From: Membranipora membranacea
Taxonomy: Eukaryota; Bryozoa; Gymnolaemata; Cheilostomatida; Membraniporidae
Assembly (NCBI GenBank): GCA_914767715.1
Contig: OU612068.1
Span: forward strand, 5,702,001 to 5,766,000
Length of the DNA: 64,000 nt
Direction: 5' to 3'
This document shows, one piece after another, positions 22,235 to 34,370 of the stretch. The translations under genes were made by a program, and so were the position numbers. Below the pieces are notes generated by a model, which searched no databases, had not been told where the DNA came from, and saw nothing but the letters and a program-made list of their open reading frames with translations. Position 1 is the stretch's first letter. The number at the start of each line of letters is the position of its first letter.

Positions 22235-22309
22235 CTGGGCACGCAAACTTACACAGCATAACCTGAACCAGCTAGAACTACATCAAATATCCTCTCACAA
22301 TCTACTATC

Positions 22310-22908
22310 ATGAAGCTGTCTGCTGCTCTTATGTTTATCTTTGCTGCTGTATTTCTGAGCCGAGATAATGGTGTCCAGGCGGGACGTGTAGTGAAAATCG
22401 TAAATGAAGGAGGATCGAGTGAATATGCGTATGCCTTCAACAAAAGGTAAACTCATAATTATTTAATAATAATAATAATAATAAATCTTCATTATATTAT
22501 TATACTTATTCTGCCACGTCTATGGTGATATCTTCAGCTATTTCGAAGTATTTCCAGTAAATATATAATTTTGCACTTGACAAACCAATGACAACAAGGA
22601 TGAAATTATTTTCTTTTATCATTATGTTCTTTTCACGTCTTTAGGGATATCAGAGGGGCGACTAAATATGCTTATGCCGTCAACAAAAGGTATGTGGTCC
22701 ATACAAGTAACATATGGCAGATATTTCAAGAAATCTTTTGAATACAATTTCTACAAACCGATTCTTATTAGAGTGAGGTAATATCTGCGAATCTGGTCAA
22801 GGTTTTGCAGTTTCAGTAGCTAACAAAATTATTCAAATTTAACGGCTATGAAATAAGTTTTCTTTATCTTGTTCCAGAGATGTGAAATATGCATATGCAG
22901 CCAACTAA
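22310..22908 (+). CDS. Secreted multi-peptide precursor with repeated YAYAxN units
   Basis: Three exons, 22310-22446, 22645-22689 and 22878-22908, encode 70 aa. Both introns have consensus sites (GTAAAC, GTATGT; acceptors TTTAG, TTCCAG) and both interrupt the Arg codon of a Lys-Arg pair after its second base. A signal peptide (MKLSAALMFIFAAVFLS...VQA) is followed by three peptides separated by KR: GRVVKIVNEGGSSEYAYAFN, DIRGATKYAYAVN and DVKYAYAAN, the last ended by the stop codon. Dibasic KR is the usual prohormone-convertase site, so processing to three related peptides sharing YAYA-x-Asn is inferred. No Gly precedes the cleavage sites, so no amidation is expected. I know no described neuropeptide family with this motif. 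The gene is tail-to-tail with TMUB, 202 bp apart. Confidence 0.75.
22456..22482. repeat. AAT trinucleotide microsatellite
   Basis: A run of TAA/AAT repeats just inside intron 1 of the YAYA peptide gene. Confidence 0.8.
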
Positions 22909-23110
22909 GAACTCTCAAGAGCCGGAAGACAACTATTGGTTCTTATCTCTGCAACACATTTGCATATTGCATATATTATAATAGCATGAGATAACAATCA
23001 ATAGAAATACAAACCAGAAAAAGATGTCTGCATTAGTAATATGAATCTACCATCCTTCCAACAACACAGCTATAATATTTATATAAATAATAATGAATAT
23101 CATGTATCAC

Positions 23111-26100
23111 TTAGTTGCTGTTGGCCGTTGCTGTTTCTCTAACATTTATACCGTACCTACGTTCACTGTTCATTGGCTCTTGGGGCCTGTTTTGCGCAAA
23201 CATGCAGAATAAAAAAACAGCAGTTATACATGCCAATGATGCTGTGGAGGTGAAATTGAAGAACTCAGCATATTCATATCTGAGGTACCATATGATAGCA
23301 AGAATAAAAGTAAATAATGGAAGCATAAAAATACCAGCATTAAAAACTGCTATATCAGGAGTAGAAGGCAGCTGGGTAGTTGTTTGCGGTGCATTGTCTG
23401 TGATGAGAGCGTGGATCGTCGTATTTTCTGCAATGTTATACGAACCAAGAGTCCTGCTGTCCTCAAGCCTTTGTCCATTATATATCAGCCTCACCAACTT
23501 ATTATTAGATATTTCTTCAGCAAAATTTGCTCTACAAAACAATATAATACATTTGTAAATTGATTGCTCCTATGAATTTCCGAGTTGTGCCCTCCCTACA
23601 ACATAGGCTCAGAGAGGGGACAAATCTAAGTAAGCATAAAGACAAAGCTCATTGAACCAGGGAGTTCGGGACCCAAACTCCCTGATTGAACCACCCCCCT
23701 GAACAAAGACATTATATGTCTCTGCTCAATGAATTTTCACTGACTTTCCCTAATAATATAGATAATGATATCACAGGCAAGCAATGAAATCTCAAGCTTA
23801 TCGACCGAAATGATAACAGGGCCATCATTCTTTGAAAGAAAAGAAGAAGGATCGAGATTTCTGAGCAAACCAAATTCAATAGTCAGAAACTTTTCAAATC
23901 AAAATACAAATATGTTGCATATTAATTCAACTCATTTGTCTAGGTCAATGGAACTATTACTGAACCCTAATCATGTGTGATAAACTGTTTCAGGTCTGGT
24001 TAGTAATACATTATCAAGCGAGAACTGAAAGCGCTTGGAAACAACAATTAATAATTAATTTGGCTCAAAAGTGTTGTTGTTTATGAATGATGTTAATCAT
24101 TGAAATTGTTTGAGACTTACTGTTTGAACATGCTGATAGTGTCATTACTGCGAGCTCTGACTTGCTTCTCTGACTCTGTGAGGAATTTGAGTCTGACTAC
24201 AAAGCTGTCATCTGGTACAGCTTGCTGTGCTGGTGCAGCAGGCTGTGCTGGTGCAATTGTAGCTGAGGAAGAGCTGGCTACAGGCTCAACAGTCTCTTCA
24301 GCCTGCCGGAGAGAGAACAATATGAGTAATAAGTAAATGTTCGCTCCTTCGTACAATTCTATAAGAAAGTTTCATTATGCAACATTATCTGAGGCACATG
24401 GACAGCAAAACTGGTCATCGCATCAAAAATGTTAAATATTCCAGGATATGGATTTGTATGGGTATGACATCATTGTTCCAAGGATAGGCATTATTTCGGG
24501 CATCTTTGTGTGTCTTAATCAATGACATCCTGGTCAATGAGAAATATCCAGAGTTCAAACATTGACATGACATTTTCAAGCGGATGACCAGTGGCACAAT
24601 AAAACACTTTTTTGTATTCATTTGGTCCAACTGACAATAATGCCATAATTAATTTGTCTTTTTGGGACATACAGGCAGATCTGTTGGGTGTTAAATCTTG
24701 GTCAGATTTTTAAGTGTGGAAGTGTCAGTAATGGCTTCCTACACAGTTATTGTGTGTAGCAAACACAAAAAGAAAAGACACTCCCCTCCCATATCTCTTA
24801 GATAGGTGTTACATACAGTAGGTGGAGTATATTCATCAGATTTATGTACTTCTTCTTCTTCTCTGTGTTCACTCACTACTGCAGGCTTATTTTCCTCTAA
24901 AATCATCAACAAACATCATTCATTAGTAGGTAATGGACATCTGTCATAATTGTATTTTGTAGGCACAAACCATCAATTTTGTCACAATGAAGGCTCAATT
25001 TTCTTCATTAGTCAGTGAGCATCACTGATAAAATAACAAATCTGCTCGGCTTAGTGTCAGCCAACAACTCAAGATACAAAGGCATATAGCGTGTAAATCG
25101 GATGACACAAAAATACATATTTTAACTTTTGAGGTTGAAAATCAGAAAAATTTGTGTCAATGCTAAAAGCTGACATAAAAACAACTATTAATACTAATAA
25201 CCACTTTACAATTAATTACCTGGCTTGTCATGAGTGCCACCCTCTGCTGTTGAAGCAGAGATATCTGGTTGTTCAGCTTCCCTCTCAGATGGTAGTAAAG
25301 TTGGACTGGGAGTCACCCCAGGAGTCAAAGGCTCTTCAGGGATAGGAGGATCTGAGACTGGTGCACCATTGGTATCTGTTGATTCAGTAACAGGCACAGG
25401 GGTAACAGGGGTTGCTGTATTAGCATTTGATGATTGGTTCTCATTATTAGTAGTTGTTGTTGAGTCTGCTTCTCTACTAGTAGTCTGAATGAAATGACAA
25501 AAAAAGCGTAGTTAAACTGGTCAAGTGACTTTGTTAGCTTCAATAATGGCGTACAGGGTCACGCCATACCTATCACATGATATACTATTGCATGTATATC
25601 TCCGATCGATAGAGAGTGAACTAGTTCATTTAGTATGAGTACCATCACAAGGAATTGGGTGTGACAGCCCGTGTTAAATAATTAGAGGAGGGTACGTGTA
25701 AGGTACTGATACTAAATTGACTCTAACGATCAGAGATACACATCCCAAAAGTGTAGTCTCGATGTCAAAGTGGGGAAGTGGGACCAAGCTTTGATTAAAC
25801 TTGTCTCTGGACTGCCGACCTTAAGCAGTTTAAGAAAATTAACATCAAAGACAGAGACCTAGTTTGTAATCCTACAAAGATACGTCTAAATATCACCAGA
25901 GTTGACTTTGCTGAGATCCGTATGCTTACCGTATTATTTGCCCGGTGTTCACTTGTAGAGCTTCCAGGCAGTCTGTTAAGCCTTACTCCACTCCTGTGTA
26001 TGGTCGGTGCAGTGAGTCTAGTCTGAGAGTTGGTCAGATGTGTAGAATACCAGGCTAGAGCTAAGATGCAGGAGACACCACCAATCAAGAAAGTTATTAG

Positions 26101-26151
26101 CACCTCATTACCGATACCCTCCACTATCGTTCCTACTGTGGAAGCATCCAT
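23111..26151 (-). CDS. TMUB1: Transmembrane and ubiquitin-like domain protein (TMUB)
   Basis: Five exons read leftwards: 25930-26151, 25220-25484, 24817-24896, 24121-24302, 23111-23531; total 1170 nt, 389 aa, phases consistent. Residues about 10-36 form an N-terminal membrane segment ending LALAWYSTH, as in vertebrate TMUB1/2 (LALAWVSTH). Residues 75-219 are Pro/Ser/Thr/Glu-rich linker. A ubiquitin-like domain spans about 223-296 (VVRLKFLTESEK ... KLVRLIYNGQRLEDSRTL ... NTTIHALITDN), split by the last intron. Two closely spaced transmembrane helices (PLFTFILAIIWYL and ACITAVFLFCMF) follow, then a short polar tail. In vertebrates TMUB proteins act in ER-associated degradation and receptor recycling. 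TMUB1 versus TMUB2 cannot be decided. The linker is longer than the human one. Confidence 0.88.
23658..23684. mobile_element. 27-bp palindrome with perfect 7-bp target duplication
   Basis: CAGGGAGTTCGGG-A-CCCAAACTCCCTG (one arm mismatch) is flanked by ATTGAAC at 23651-23657 and 23685-23691. The same palindrome family recurs at 48589-48622. CAGGG-type termini are common in hAT elements. It lies in the last intron of TMUB. Confidence 0.68.
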
Positions 26152-27010
26152 CCTCTTGACTCGTGTTAACCTAAATTGTGAGAAGTTTCAAGTTAGGAAA
26201 TACGTCAACAGTCAGCAGTCAACATTAGGGACTGAAAGTCTAGAGTATTGAGCCCTCATCATGATCGATCGGTCACACCCCTAGCCATGTGAGGCAGTAG
26301 GAATTTCATACTCAAATATCTCGCGCACTAACAGAACACTCCAGCCAACCCAGCTTGGTCTGACCAATGTAGGAGTAAAAAGTAAAGGTCCTGACATAAA
26401 TTATATTTGTCAAACTTTTAAGATGTTTTGGCATTATTCTTTTCTTTAACCAGGAATTTCTTACAATTTAGGCCCAAATGAAAGGCCAAGTCCAATGATG
26501 TTAAACATATACTGAGTATACAGCCTAACGAAAAACTAGTCTTGCATCCTCATTTTCTCTAGTAGTGTCTCTGTTTAAAAACAAACAGTTTCATTTAGTT
26601 CACTTAGTTTTACCAGCCAAAGACAAAGAGGTTTGGAGTGTAGTCAGTAATGACATCATTTAATATTGTATTACACCACGTCTTTTCTTTTAATTCATGG
26701 ATACAAAGCTGTCCCTTTCTCGGACAAGTACAAGGGGTCATTAATGTGTGTTCACATGAAAAAAAAAAAGAATTCTACTTACAACTTTTCCTAAGTTCTG
26801 TTTGTATATCAAGGTCATACAAGGGTTAATGAAAAATCCCTTTAGCAGAAGAGTGCTGATTGGCTATTGTAGAGCGGGAGATATTAAATGTTGAAAGGAC
26901 ACGTTTCTGAAATGGTTTTCAATACAATAAGTATAGTAGATGGGAACACAACTACATAAACTATGAGTGATCATATTGCAGTTAGTTTGCGAATATGGAT
27001 TAGGTTAGTT

Positions 27011-27037
27011 TAAGCGCTCAAACGGTTTGAGCGCTTA
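27011..27037. repeat. Perfect 13-bp-arm palindrome
   Basis: TAAGCGCTCAAAC, one central G, GTTTGAGCGCTTA. Unlike the other micro-palindromes, I see no direct repeats at its edges. It lies about 100 bp 5' of the decayed LINE. Confidence 0.6.
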
Positions 27038-27119
27038 CCCTAGGATTTGGTCTAATCATGGATATTACCTTTGGTCCGCTCCATGAAAAGATTTTTTTCT
27101 CCCTACTCCTCCTTTTATT

Positions 27120-28917
27120 TTTTCCCCAACATTAGAAGAAGTTTCTAGAGTATGCTATGTAAAACATCTGATCCACAACCTGACCTTTTCCAAGGTCCAA
27201 GTTTCTCTTTCACATATGTTGAGAGCGAAACAATCTACAAACTGATAAAGTCCCTCAAACCGAATAAACGTGGTGGCTTGACCATGTTTCCAGCTTCCCT
27301 GTACCAAACTGTTGCAGACCTACAGCCCTGATCATTAACGAATGCTACAAGGAATCAATATTCCCTGACTGCCTAAAAACAGCCCTGGTCACCCCACTCT
27401 TTAAGAAGGGCGATAAAACAGACCCTTGCAATTACAGACCAATTTCTAGTCTGCCAATCGTATCAAAGGTGTTTGAGCTAGATATGAAAAATCAAATTAT
27501 GACCTTTATCGAAACACATGGAATACTCTCAGATCGACAATTCGGTTTTCGTAAGCACCATTCCAGTGAACAGTTACTACTTTCTCTTTTACAAAATTGG
27601 AGAACAACGCTAGACAACCCTCAACCGAATTTCATAGGTGCACTCTCTTTGGACGTACGTAAAGCATTTGACACTATAAATCATGGACAACTCATCCACA
27701 CTCTAAAGCGACTAAATTTTGCAGAGTCAACAACAAAATTATTTACATCCTATCTTTCACATCGAACCCAAATCATGAAAGTTGATGATGATCTGTCCAG
27801 TGCACTACCGATTACATGTGGAGTACCCCAAGGAAGTGTTCTAGGTCCAATATTATTCAATCTTGCTATCAGTGATCTCCTTAACAAGCACAAAACTGCA
27901 TTCGCTTACGCTGATGACACAGTTATTTACTGCATAGCAACAGATATCCCTACCTTAATGGATAAATCTGAGTCATTGATGAGAGAAGTATCGAATTGGT
28001 ATTCAAACAATCTCCTTCAACTTAACTTATCCAAAACCCAATTCTGTATTTTCTCAAATAGGAAAGTAGAAGATTTTTACCAAATCCAAATAAACAATTT
28101 GAAAATAGAATCCAAGCATTCGCTCAATCTTCTTGGAGTTATTCTTGATTCAGAACTTAGTTTAACCCCTCAGGCTAATGCCACCGCCTCTAAAGCAAAC
28201 AAAATGGTCTACTAGTTATCAAAACTAAAAAAATACATGACAGTAGAAAACTCATTGAAGACTTACAAATCACTGATCAGACCTATAGTAGAATACTGCT
28301 CATCATTGTACCTTGACGGTTTAGCAAAAAATTCAGAATCATAACTTCAGCCCCCAAACAATTTTCTGTCACATCTGGCCGCTTACTCCTAAATTTACAT
28401 ACTCTCCACAGTAGAAGGAATTTTCTTTTTCACAATTTTGTCAAATCGAGGGTCCATAAAGGCCGTGCATCCAAGCACATACTTCATCTCGTTAGCAAAT
28501 CAAACAGACATACATGATCACTTTGTAGCAACTGTGCAATAATTAAACCCTCATTTAGATCAAACCTAGGCAAATCAGCCTTTTTATATATTTTTCATAC
28601 ATTTGTAACTAAATCAACCAAGCCTCATGAATCATTATCATTTAATCCTACCTAATGTTGTTAACTTGTATTTTTGTTTGCCACTCTCTGTTTCTTCTTT
28701 TCTTTTTTCATCTTATTCATGCAATTTATGATACCATGCTGTCATTATCCTACACACTATATAGTATGTAACACCCTACCACTTACATCTTTTTATTCAA
28801 GTCATTTTTTGCATCTATGTTAATGTGTGTGGGGTCAACAAGTTATTTTTAATTTGCTTTAATTATAAACTTTTAGAAAACCTCAATAAATAAATAAATA
28901 AATAAAATAATATTGTC
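27120..28917 (+). mobile_element. Decayed LINE with reverse transcriptase and (AATA)n tail
   Basis: An open stretch from about 27330 to 28215 gives a non-LTR reverse transcriptase: LFKKGDKTDPCNYRPISSL, DRQFGFRKHHSSEQLLLSL, LDVRKAFDTINHGQLI, GVPQGSVLGPILFNLAISDL and the catalytic AYADDTVIY (about 27904), then LNLSKTQFCIFSN and LLGVILDSELSL. Upstream KSLKPNKRGGLTMFPASL is in another frame (frameshift near 27320) and the frame is stopped by TAG at 28213, after which YKSLIRPIVEYCSSLY continues. The 3' end is a run of AATA repeats (about 28887-28912). CR1/L2/Jockey-like; not the same family as the 17-kb copy. Confidence 0.82.
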
Positions 28918-31166
28918 TGCCAAATTAATTACCAAGTCCTCAATAAACTACAAATCTTCTTCTTCAAATTTTTCCCATTCACAGGTCTACACCAACCAAT
29001 TGATTGATCTGAACAGAACCACACTGTGAATACACTCCTTTCAGATATGGTATGTGCTGTGCGGTGTCTTGCCGGGTAAAACAATCTACTAAAAATTATT
29101 TGATCTCAACCATCCCATCCCTGCTTACTGTTATATACTATTGGGGACGTAATGGATCATTATTTATTTACTTTTGATTTTTTCTTAATGTTTCATCGAG
29201 CTTTTTCTAATGTTTTTGTTGTAACCGTTACCTAGTGATGATTTTGGTTATTGCCAATTAAATGTATAAGTACCTAGTATTGTTAGTTATTATTATTGCT
29301 TTATTATTTTCATTATTACGAACTCAGAAATATTCAGTCTAGACTCTAGATTTACTGCTTAACTTGTTGTGTGCTTTCAGTTTCAATTTTTATGTTGAAA
29401 AGCGTAAATTATGAAATTGTTTGAAAATTAGTTCATCTCCATAATATAAATTGTAGCTGTCAACGTATAATTCAAGATTTAAATATTTTGTCATAAATAT
29501 ATATATTATTTTTGTTCTTTTTGGTTGTCCCATTTGTCTGCTCACCTTTAACATATGAATAAAAACATTAACATTTTAGACAAGTTCAAACTGTTATACA
29601 TCGATTGAAAAGAGAAAAGTAAGGATAATATATACTGTTGCAGGCTTAGAGGACCTTATAGAATAAACAAATGAACACACGATGTAATACCGATTAATTA
29701 ATGCTGAGTAACTGATAAAACGAATACGCTAGGCACTTAACCCCACCACCTGCTATCCCTCCTGAATCTAATTGTAACCTTTCACTGTTTTTGAGGTTTT
29801 CTTTTTACCCTAGAATAGCATCAAATCGAGTAAGAATAGGATGTGAAAATTTTAATGTGCAATGACATTAGCTAAACTAAAATCTTTATCATTGAAATTG
29901 CCTTTTACATTGTGTTATAGGGATCACAATCATTTTGATAATTCTTCATTATTTGAAAATCTAATTGAGCCAGACAGGGGTACTTTCTGACATGAGAAAT
30001 TGAACAACATGTACAAAATAGGGTCATAAATGGAATTTGGTACCTAATCCAAAGTCTGAGTTACATAATCGTTGGCCCCATGTTAAAAAAACGGGTCTGG
30101 TACTTTGACCATCGTAATACATCACAACATTCCAGCCGTGTGTGGAGGTAACATGGTTTCTGTTTTCCTTAAGAATTTCTACAAGTCTGGTGGTATGCGG
30201 AATGCAAATATCAAATCTAGATGTGACATGTTTACAGCGTGCTGCTGCCAAGTTGACAAAACTCTGTATGACATCATTAGATTTTGGCAGCTCGTTTGAG
30301 CAACCAGAAATGTTAGCACCTTTATTGCCAAAATTCTTTCAAAGTCATAATGATGACACACCACATAGCGTAAGAGTAATGGTCATCACCACAGAATACT
30401 TCAAGTTAATTTCAATATATATTTGGCTTACCCTATAGAAGAAAATTTAGCTAGAGATTTGCAAGCTAGAATTTTCACTAGTTGAGGTGGGAGATTATAT
30501 TATGAAGTAAAAAGGTTGAGTAAATGTTAGCTAGTTATTAATTTAGCTATTTCGAGCCTGTGGGAAATTACAAACTTTTCCTCCTTCAAAAACCTTACTC
30601 TTCTTGGGTATGAATACGCGTCTACCAGAATCTTCTGTAACTTCTTGTCTTTAACTTTTTACAATATAGTGTATTGATAGGTTCATTCGACGGCATCGCC
30701 TGCCTAGTACTGAGTTACTCGTTACTGTCTTTATCAAATATTCCATATAACTGACATTTCTTTGAAGGCATTATTAGCTACCTAAACCTAACCTGTGCTG
30801 CGTGTGAGCTGAAAAAAAAACTCATTTTTTTAATTAGAAATCTATTTCACACCTGCCTCACCCGCGACCACAAGTCCAAAATAATCAATATTTCATTGAT
30901 TTTACTGTCACAACCAATTCATGTTTCACCTCCAGATTCTCTGTTTGACTTTCAAATGAATCGCTCGTTAATTTTATTTTCAAGTCATTTTCTCTCTCTT
31001 ATTTAGATCCATTATTTCTGGCTGCAAGTTTTTCTACCTTTGGCCTTGGGAGGACTGGGGTTAGACTGCAGTATTTCATATACAACAGTTTTTTATCCTT
31101 GCAATAATTCTAAATGTTAATTATTTACTACAAAATATTCAATCTTTACAGGACAGACACAGATTC

Positions 31167-31252
31167 AGCCCAACCTAGCCTTAGCTCAAAAGCCTATTTT
31201 GTTTTGTTTTAGAACAAAAAAGGGGCCTTTGAGATAAGGCTTGCTCAACCCC
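31167..31252. mobile_element. Palindromic MITE-like element, about 86 bp
   Basis: The left arm includes AGCCTTAGCTCAAAAGCC and the right arm its inverted counterpart GGCCTTTGAGATAAGGCTT, with T-rich and A-rich inner parts (TTTTGTTTT/AGAACAAAAA) that also pair. GATTC occurs close to both edges but no clean target duplication can be fixed. Confidence 0.45.
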
Positions 31253-34200
31253 ACACGATTCTTCCATTGTAAATATTTTCACATCCTTCTCAAGGCTTTG
31301 TTAGTTCCAACAGAGGGGTGCATGACACAAGGTAGGGTAATATCTCAGCCATAAATGTTTCCTAAGTAATTAGTTACCCATATAACATAATTATCATATT
31401 TCTTTACAAAATAAAATGTGCAATTTTATTTCTGCATGAATACGAGAGTTTGTGCAGGCATAAGCATTATTTTCACACGAATAAGGAACATGCATCAAAA
31501 GGCAATCATCGTCAAATCATTACATCCATCTACGCTCCGCTTTTGCCCCTAAAAAGAATTCGGATGGAGCAAAAATATGAATTTCTACTTACAAACAATT
31601 AGTATGATCATTAGTTGTGTTTAGAAAACAATTGCCCGTCATCAAAGCTCGTTTATACCCTCTCATGATTTTTTCCTAGTTTTCCAATTTTCAGCTGCGC
31701 TTATCAATATCGAGTGACAACATTGGGACAGCGCTATTAATGCGAGTTATAATTGAGATATTATTTTTTTATAATAGTTGGTTCAAGCTTCCCAATAAAA
31801 ATCACCAGAACTTACAAATATATTGCAATTTTGAAACCCGAGGAACTCCAGGCTGCTCAAAACTTAATCTGTAGTTAAATGCAATTTTATACAGCATCAT
31901 CATCAATCAAGGGTTGAAACAAAGCAAGGGGACAGCTACTTAATTAAGGTGACGTCTTGATTCAAACTCTGTGCCATCTTGTACCGACCACCCATCACTT
32001 CATTGTCCAGATTCTTTGTCAGTTCATGTTTTCGTACTAAATGCCACTGTAGACAATAGTGCCATATCGACAATGACGTCCTGTAAAGACATTTGACATT
32101 CGACAGATGACGGCTCGGAAATAAATTGGCGTTGGTGGCTGAGCCAGGTACAATTCTACAGTGACTAGTAAAATTGCTTGCGGTCTTGAAAGTTAAGCAA
32201 AAAAGAGCCTGGCTGTCAAGTTTAAAAAGCAGTTATCTTGATGCTAAGATCATCCTGTTTGTCTTGCCACTCTGATGCTATTTTGGTCCAGTCGTAGATT
32301 GTACAACAGAAAGTATGAACTCTATAATTCTATAACTTTGAAGCTATATCCTGTTTTCAAGCAAGCAGTTTCCTAAGCTCATAAGCAATGGCACAATTAC
32401 ACTTGTTTCATTGGGCCCATTATCCGGCCATAATTTAGGGACTGCTTTTTGACAGTGCTAGTTTTGACAGGTAAACAATGATCTTTTTAATTGTTTTATT
32501 GTTGGTAACAGGTCATTAGTGGGTTTTGATGTAAACCTCTAATCAGCTATTAAACAGTTTGACATGTATAAAAATCTGTGGAAATAAATATTGCATTTAT
32601 TTACCCACAACTATGTTATTATAAAGTTAGAACTAGAAGTAAAGGCATAAGGGGCACCTATTTTTGGTCTAAAAGTACAGGAAGAATCTCTTGCGCAATT
32701 TTGTTGCCTGGTAGTTACAGGCTGGAGATGAAAACCCTATATATTAGAGCGGTTCACAAATACAATTTCCTTAGGTTTTGGGACTACCCCCAGAAATAAA
32801 GTATTCAAATGATAAAAGCTGTGCTGTTTCGCACAAGCTTGAAATAGCTTTACTTTGGCTGGCTAAATCCCAACTTGTGAAATAGTTCGCCTAAAATCTA
32901 GCTAAACTGAACTCTAGCTAATTTATTTGCTCATCTAGGGTATTACTTAATTCAGAAATCCGCTCAACAGATATTAGAGAAAAATTCTTAGCAGGAAGAG
33001 AGTTCACATGTAAGGTTCATAACTCATACAATTACCACACATGTAAGAAAACACACTGAGTCAGTATAAGCATAGAGGCCTCTGTGTAAGACTCTCATTT
33101 TTTGTTTTCGGAGTCTCAGTTTTCAGTGTTTAATTGTCCTAATGTCCATTATTGTTGCTTCAAAAATCTATCAATAAAACATAAAAATACCTTGGCATGG
33201 CTGACAGGTTGGTTTTGACTTCATTGATGAAAACATAGCGCTAACCTTTAGTCAAGGGAAAATTTGGCAGCATCTATTGTTGAATAAAACAGAATCTCCA
33301 AATCTATGTTTTTCCCTAAGTTTGCTTAGCTAATATTATGTCTTCCTGTATAGAAGCCTAGGTTACTTCTAAGAAAGCATAGAGTCAGAAGATCAATATA
33401 AAATTTAGAAAATATATACCATGAATTTTTTTTCATATTTCCTACACATGGAACTATATCATTCAAAATTATTATCATTTAGCTAGCTATATACCCCGAA
33501 GTTGCCTCTTCCAACGAAAGAAAAAATTACTATTTTAAATTCAACCGGTAACAACTCAAATTTTCTTTCCAATTTGCAGTCTCCCATAATGCATCAGCAA
33601 ACAGAATAATCAATTTATCAAAGATTTACCTAAATAAAAGCATGTGCCTAGCAAATTTGAAACAACAGAGATTTTCTGCATTATCTTTAGCTCCAAAACA
33701 CACAGCAGGAAATTATCGCAGTAAAATCCGCTCGCTCGTATTATAATCAACTATAGTATTTAGTTAGAAAGTTGGTCTACCACGCTCTAAGCTCATCTTC
33801 GAGATAAAGCTCAGTATAAGGATAGACCTACAGCATAGTTAGATCTTTAGAGCGGTAAAACACATGCAACATTAAGCTTGATTGGTGTAACAATTATAAC
33901 TAAGTGTCTACCTTAACAACAGCATACCAAAGCAATTAAAAGAATAATTAGTGAAAATTAATTACTTTTGTTGATTATTAATACACACTTGCTATCATAA
34001 AGTGATTAAGGTAAATAACTGGTGTATCAGGAATAGATAGAGCAGGCTCATTAAGTCAGCAATATACTTTAAGAGAATTTCCTAGGATAACAGCAGAATA
34101 TTACACAATTAAAGGCCAAATAACTGTCGCTTTACACATGTTAAAAGTATTAAATGCTCTCCTACCTACCAATCATTTACCTATAACATTAACATACTTT

Positions 34201-34340
34201 ACCGAAGAAAAGATTCAAGTTTTATGATGTTCAAGCGATAGTTCAGTTTGGTGCTAAGCAATCATTGTCACTACATTTATGTATAGGTATTAACATGAAA
34301 TTAATTGCCGAGGCTGACCGCCAGCATTTCACCAGAGAAC

Positions 34341-34370
34341 CAGAGACTATAGATATACCCATAGTCTCTG
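34341..34370. repeat. 30-bp palindrome CAGAGACTAT...ATAGTCTCTG
   Basis: Perfect 10-bp arms enclose a 10-bp loop. Flanking heptamers AGAGAAC and ATTGAAC match at 5 of 7 positions, so a decayed 7-bp target duplication is possible but not shown. Confidence 0.45.

Noticed and set aside
23115-23558. 147-codon plus-strand open frame
   Set aside because: It is the antisense shadow of the last TMUB exon, which has clear domain content on the minus strand.
32578-32799. 73-codon open frame
   Set aside because: Starts at GTG, no homology recognised, no splice context; consistent with chance in a gene desert.
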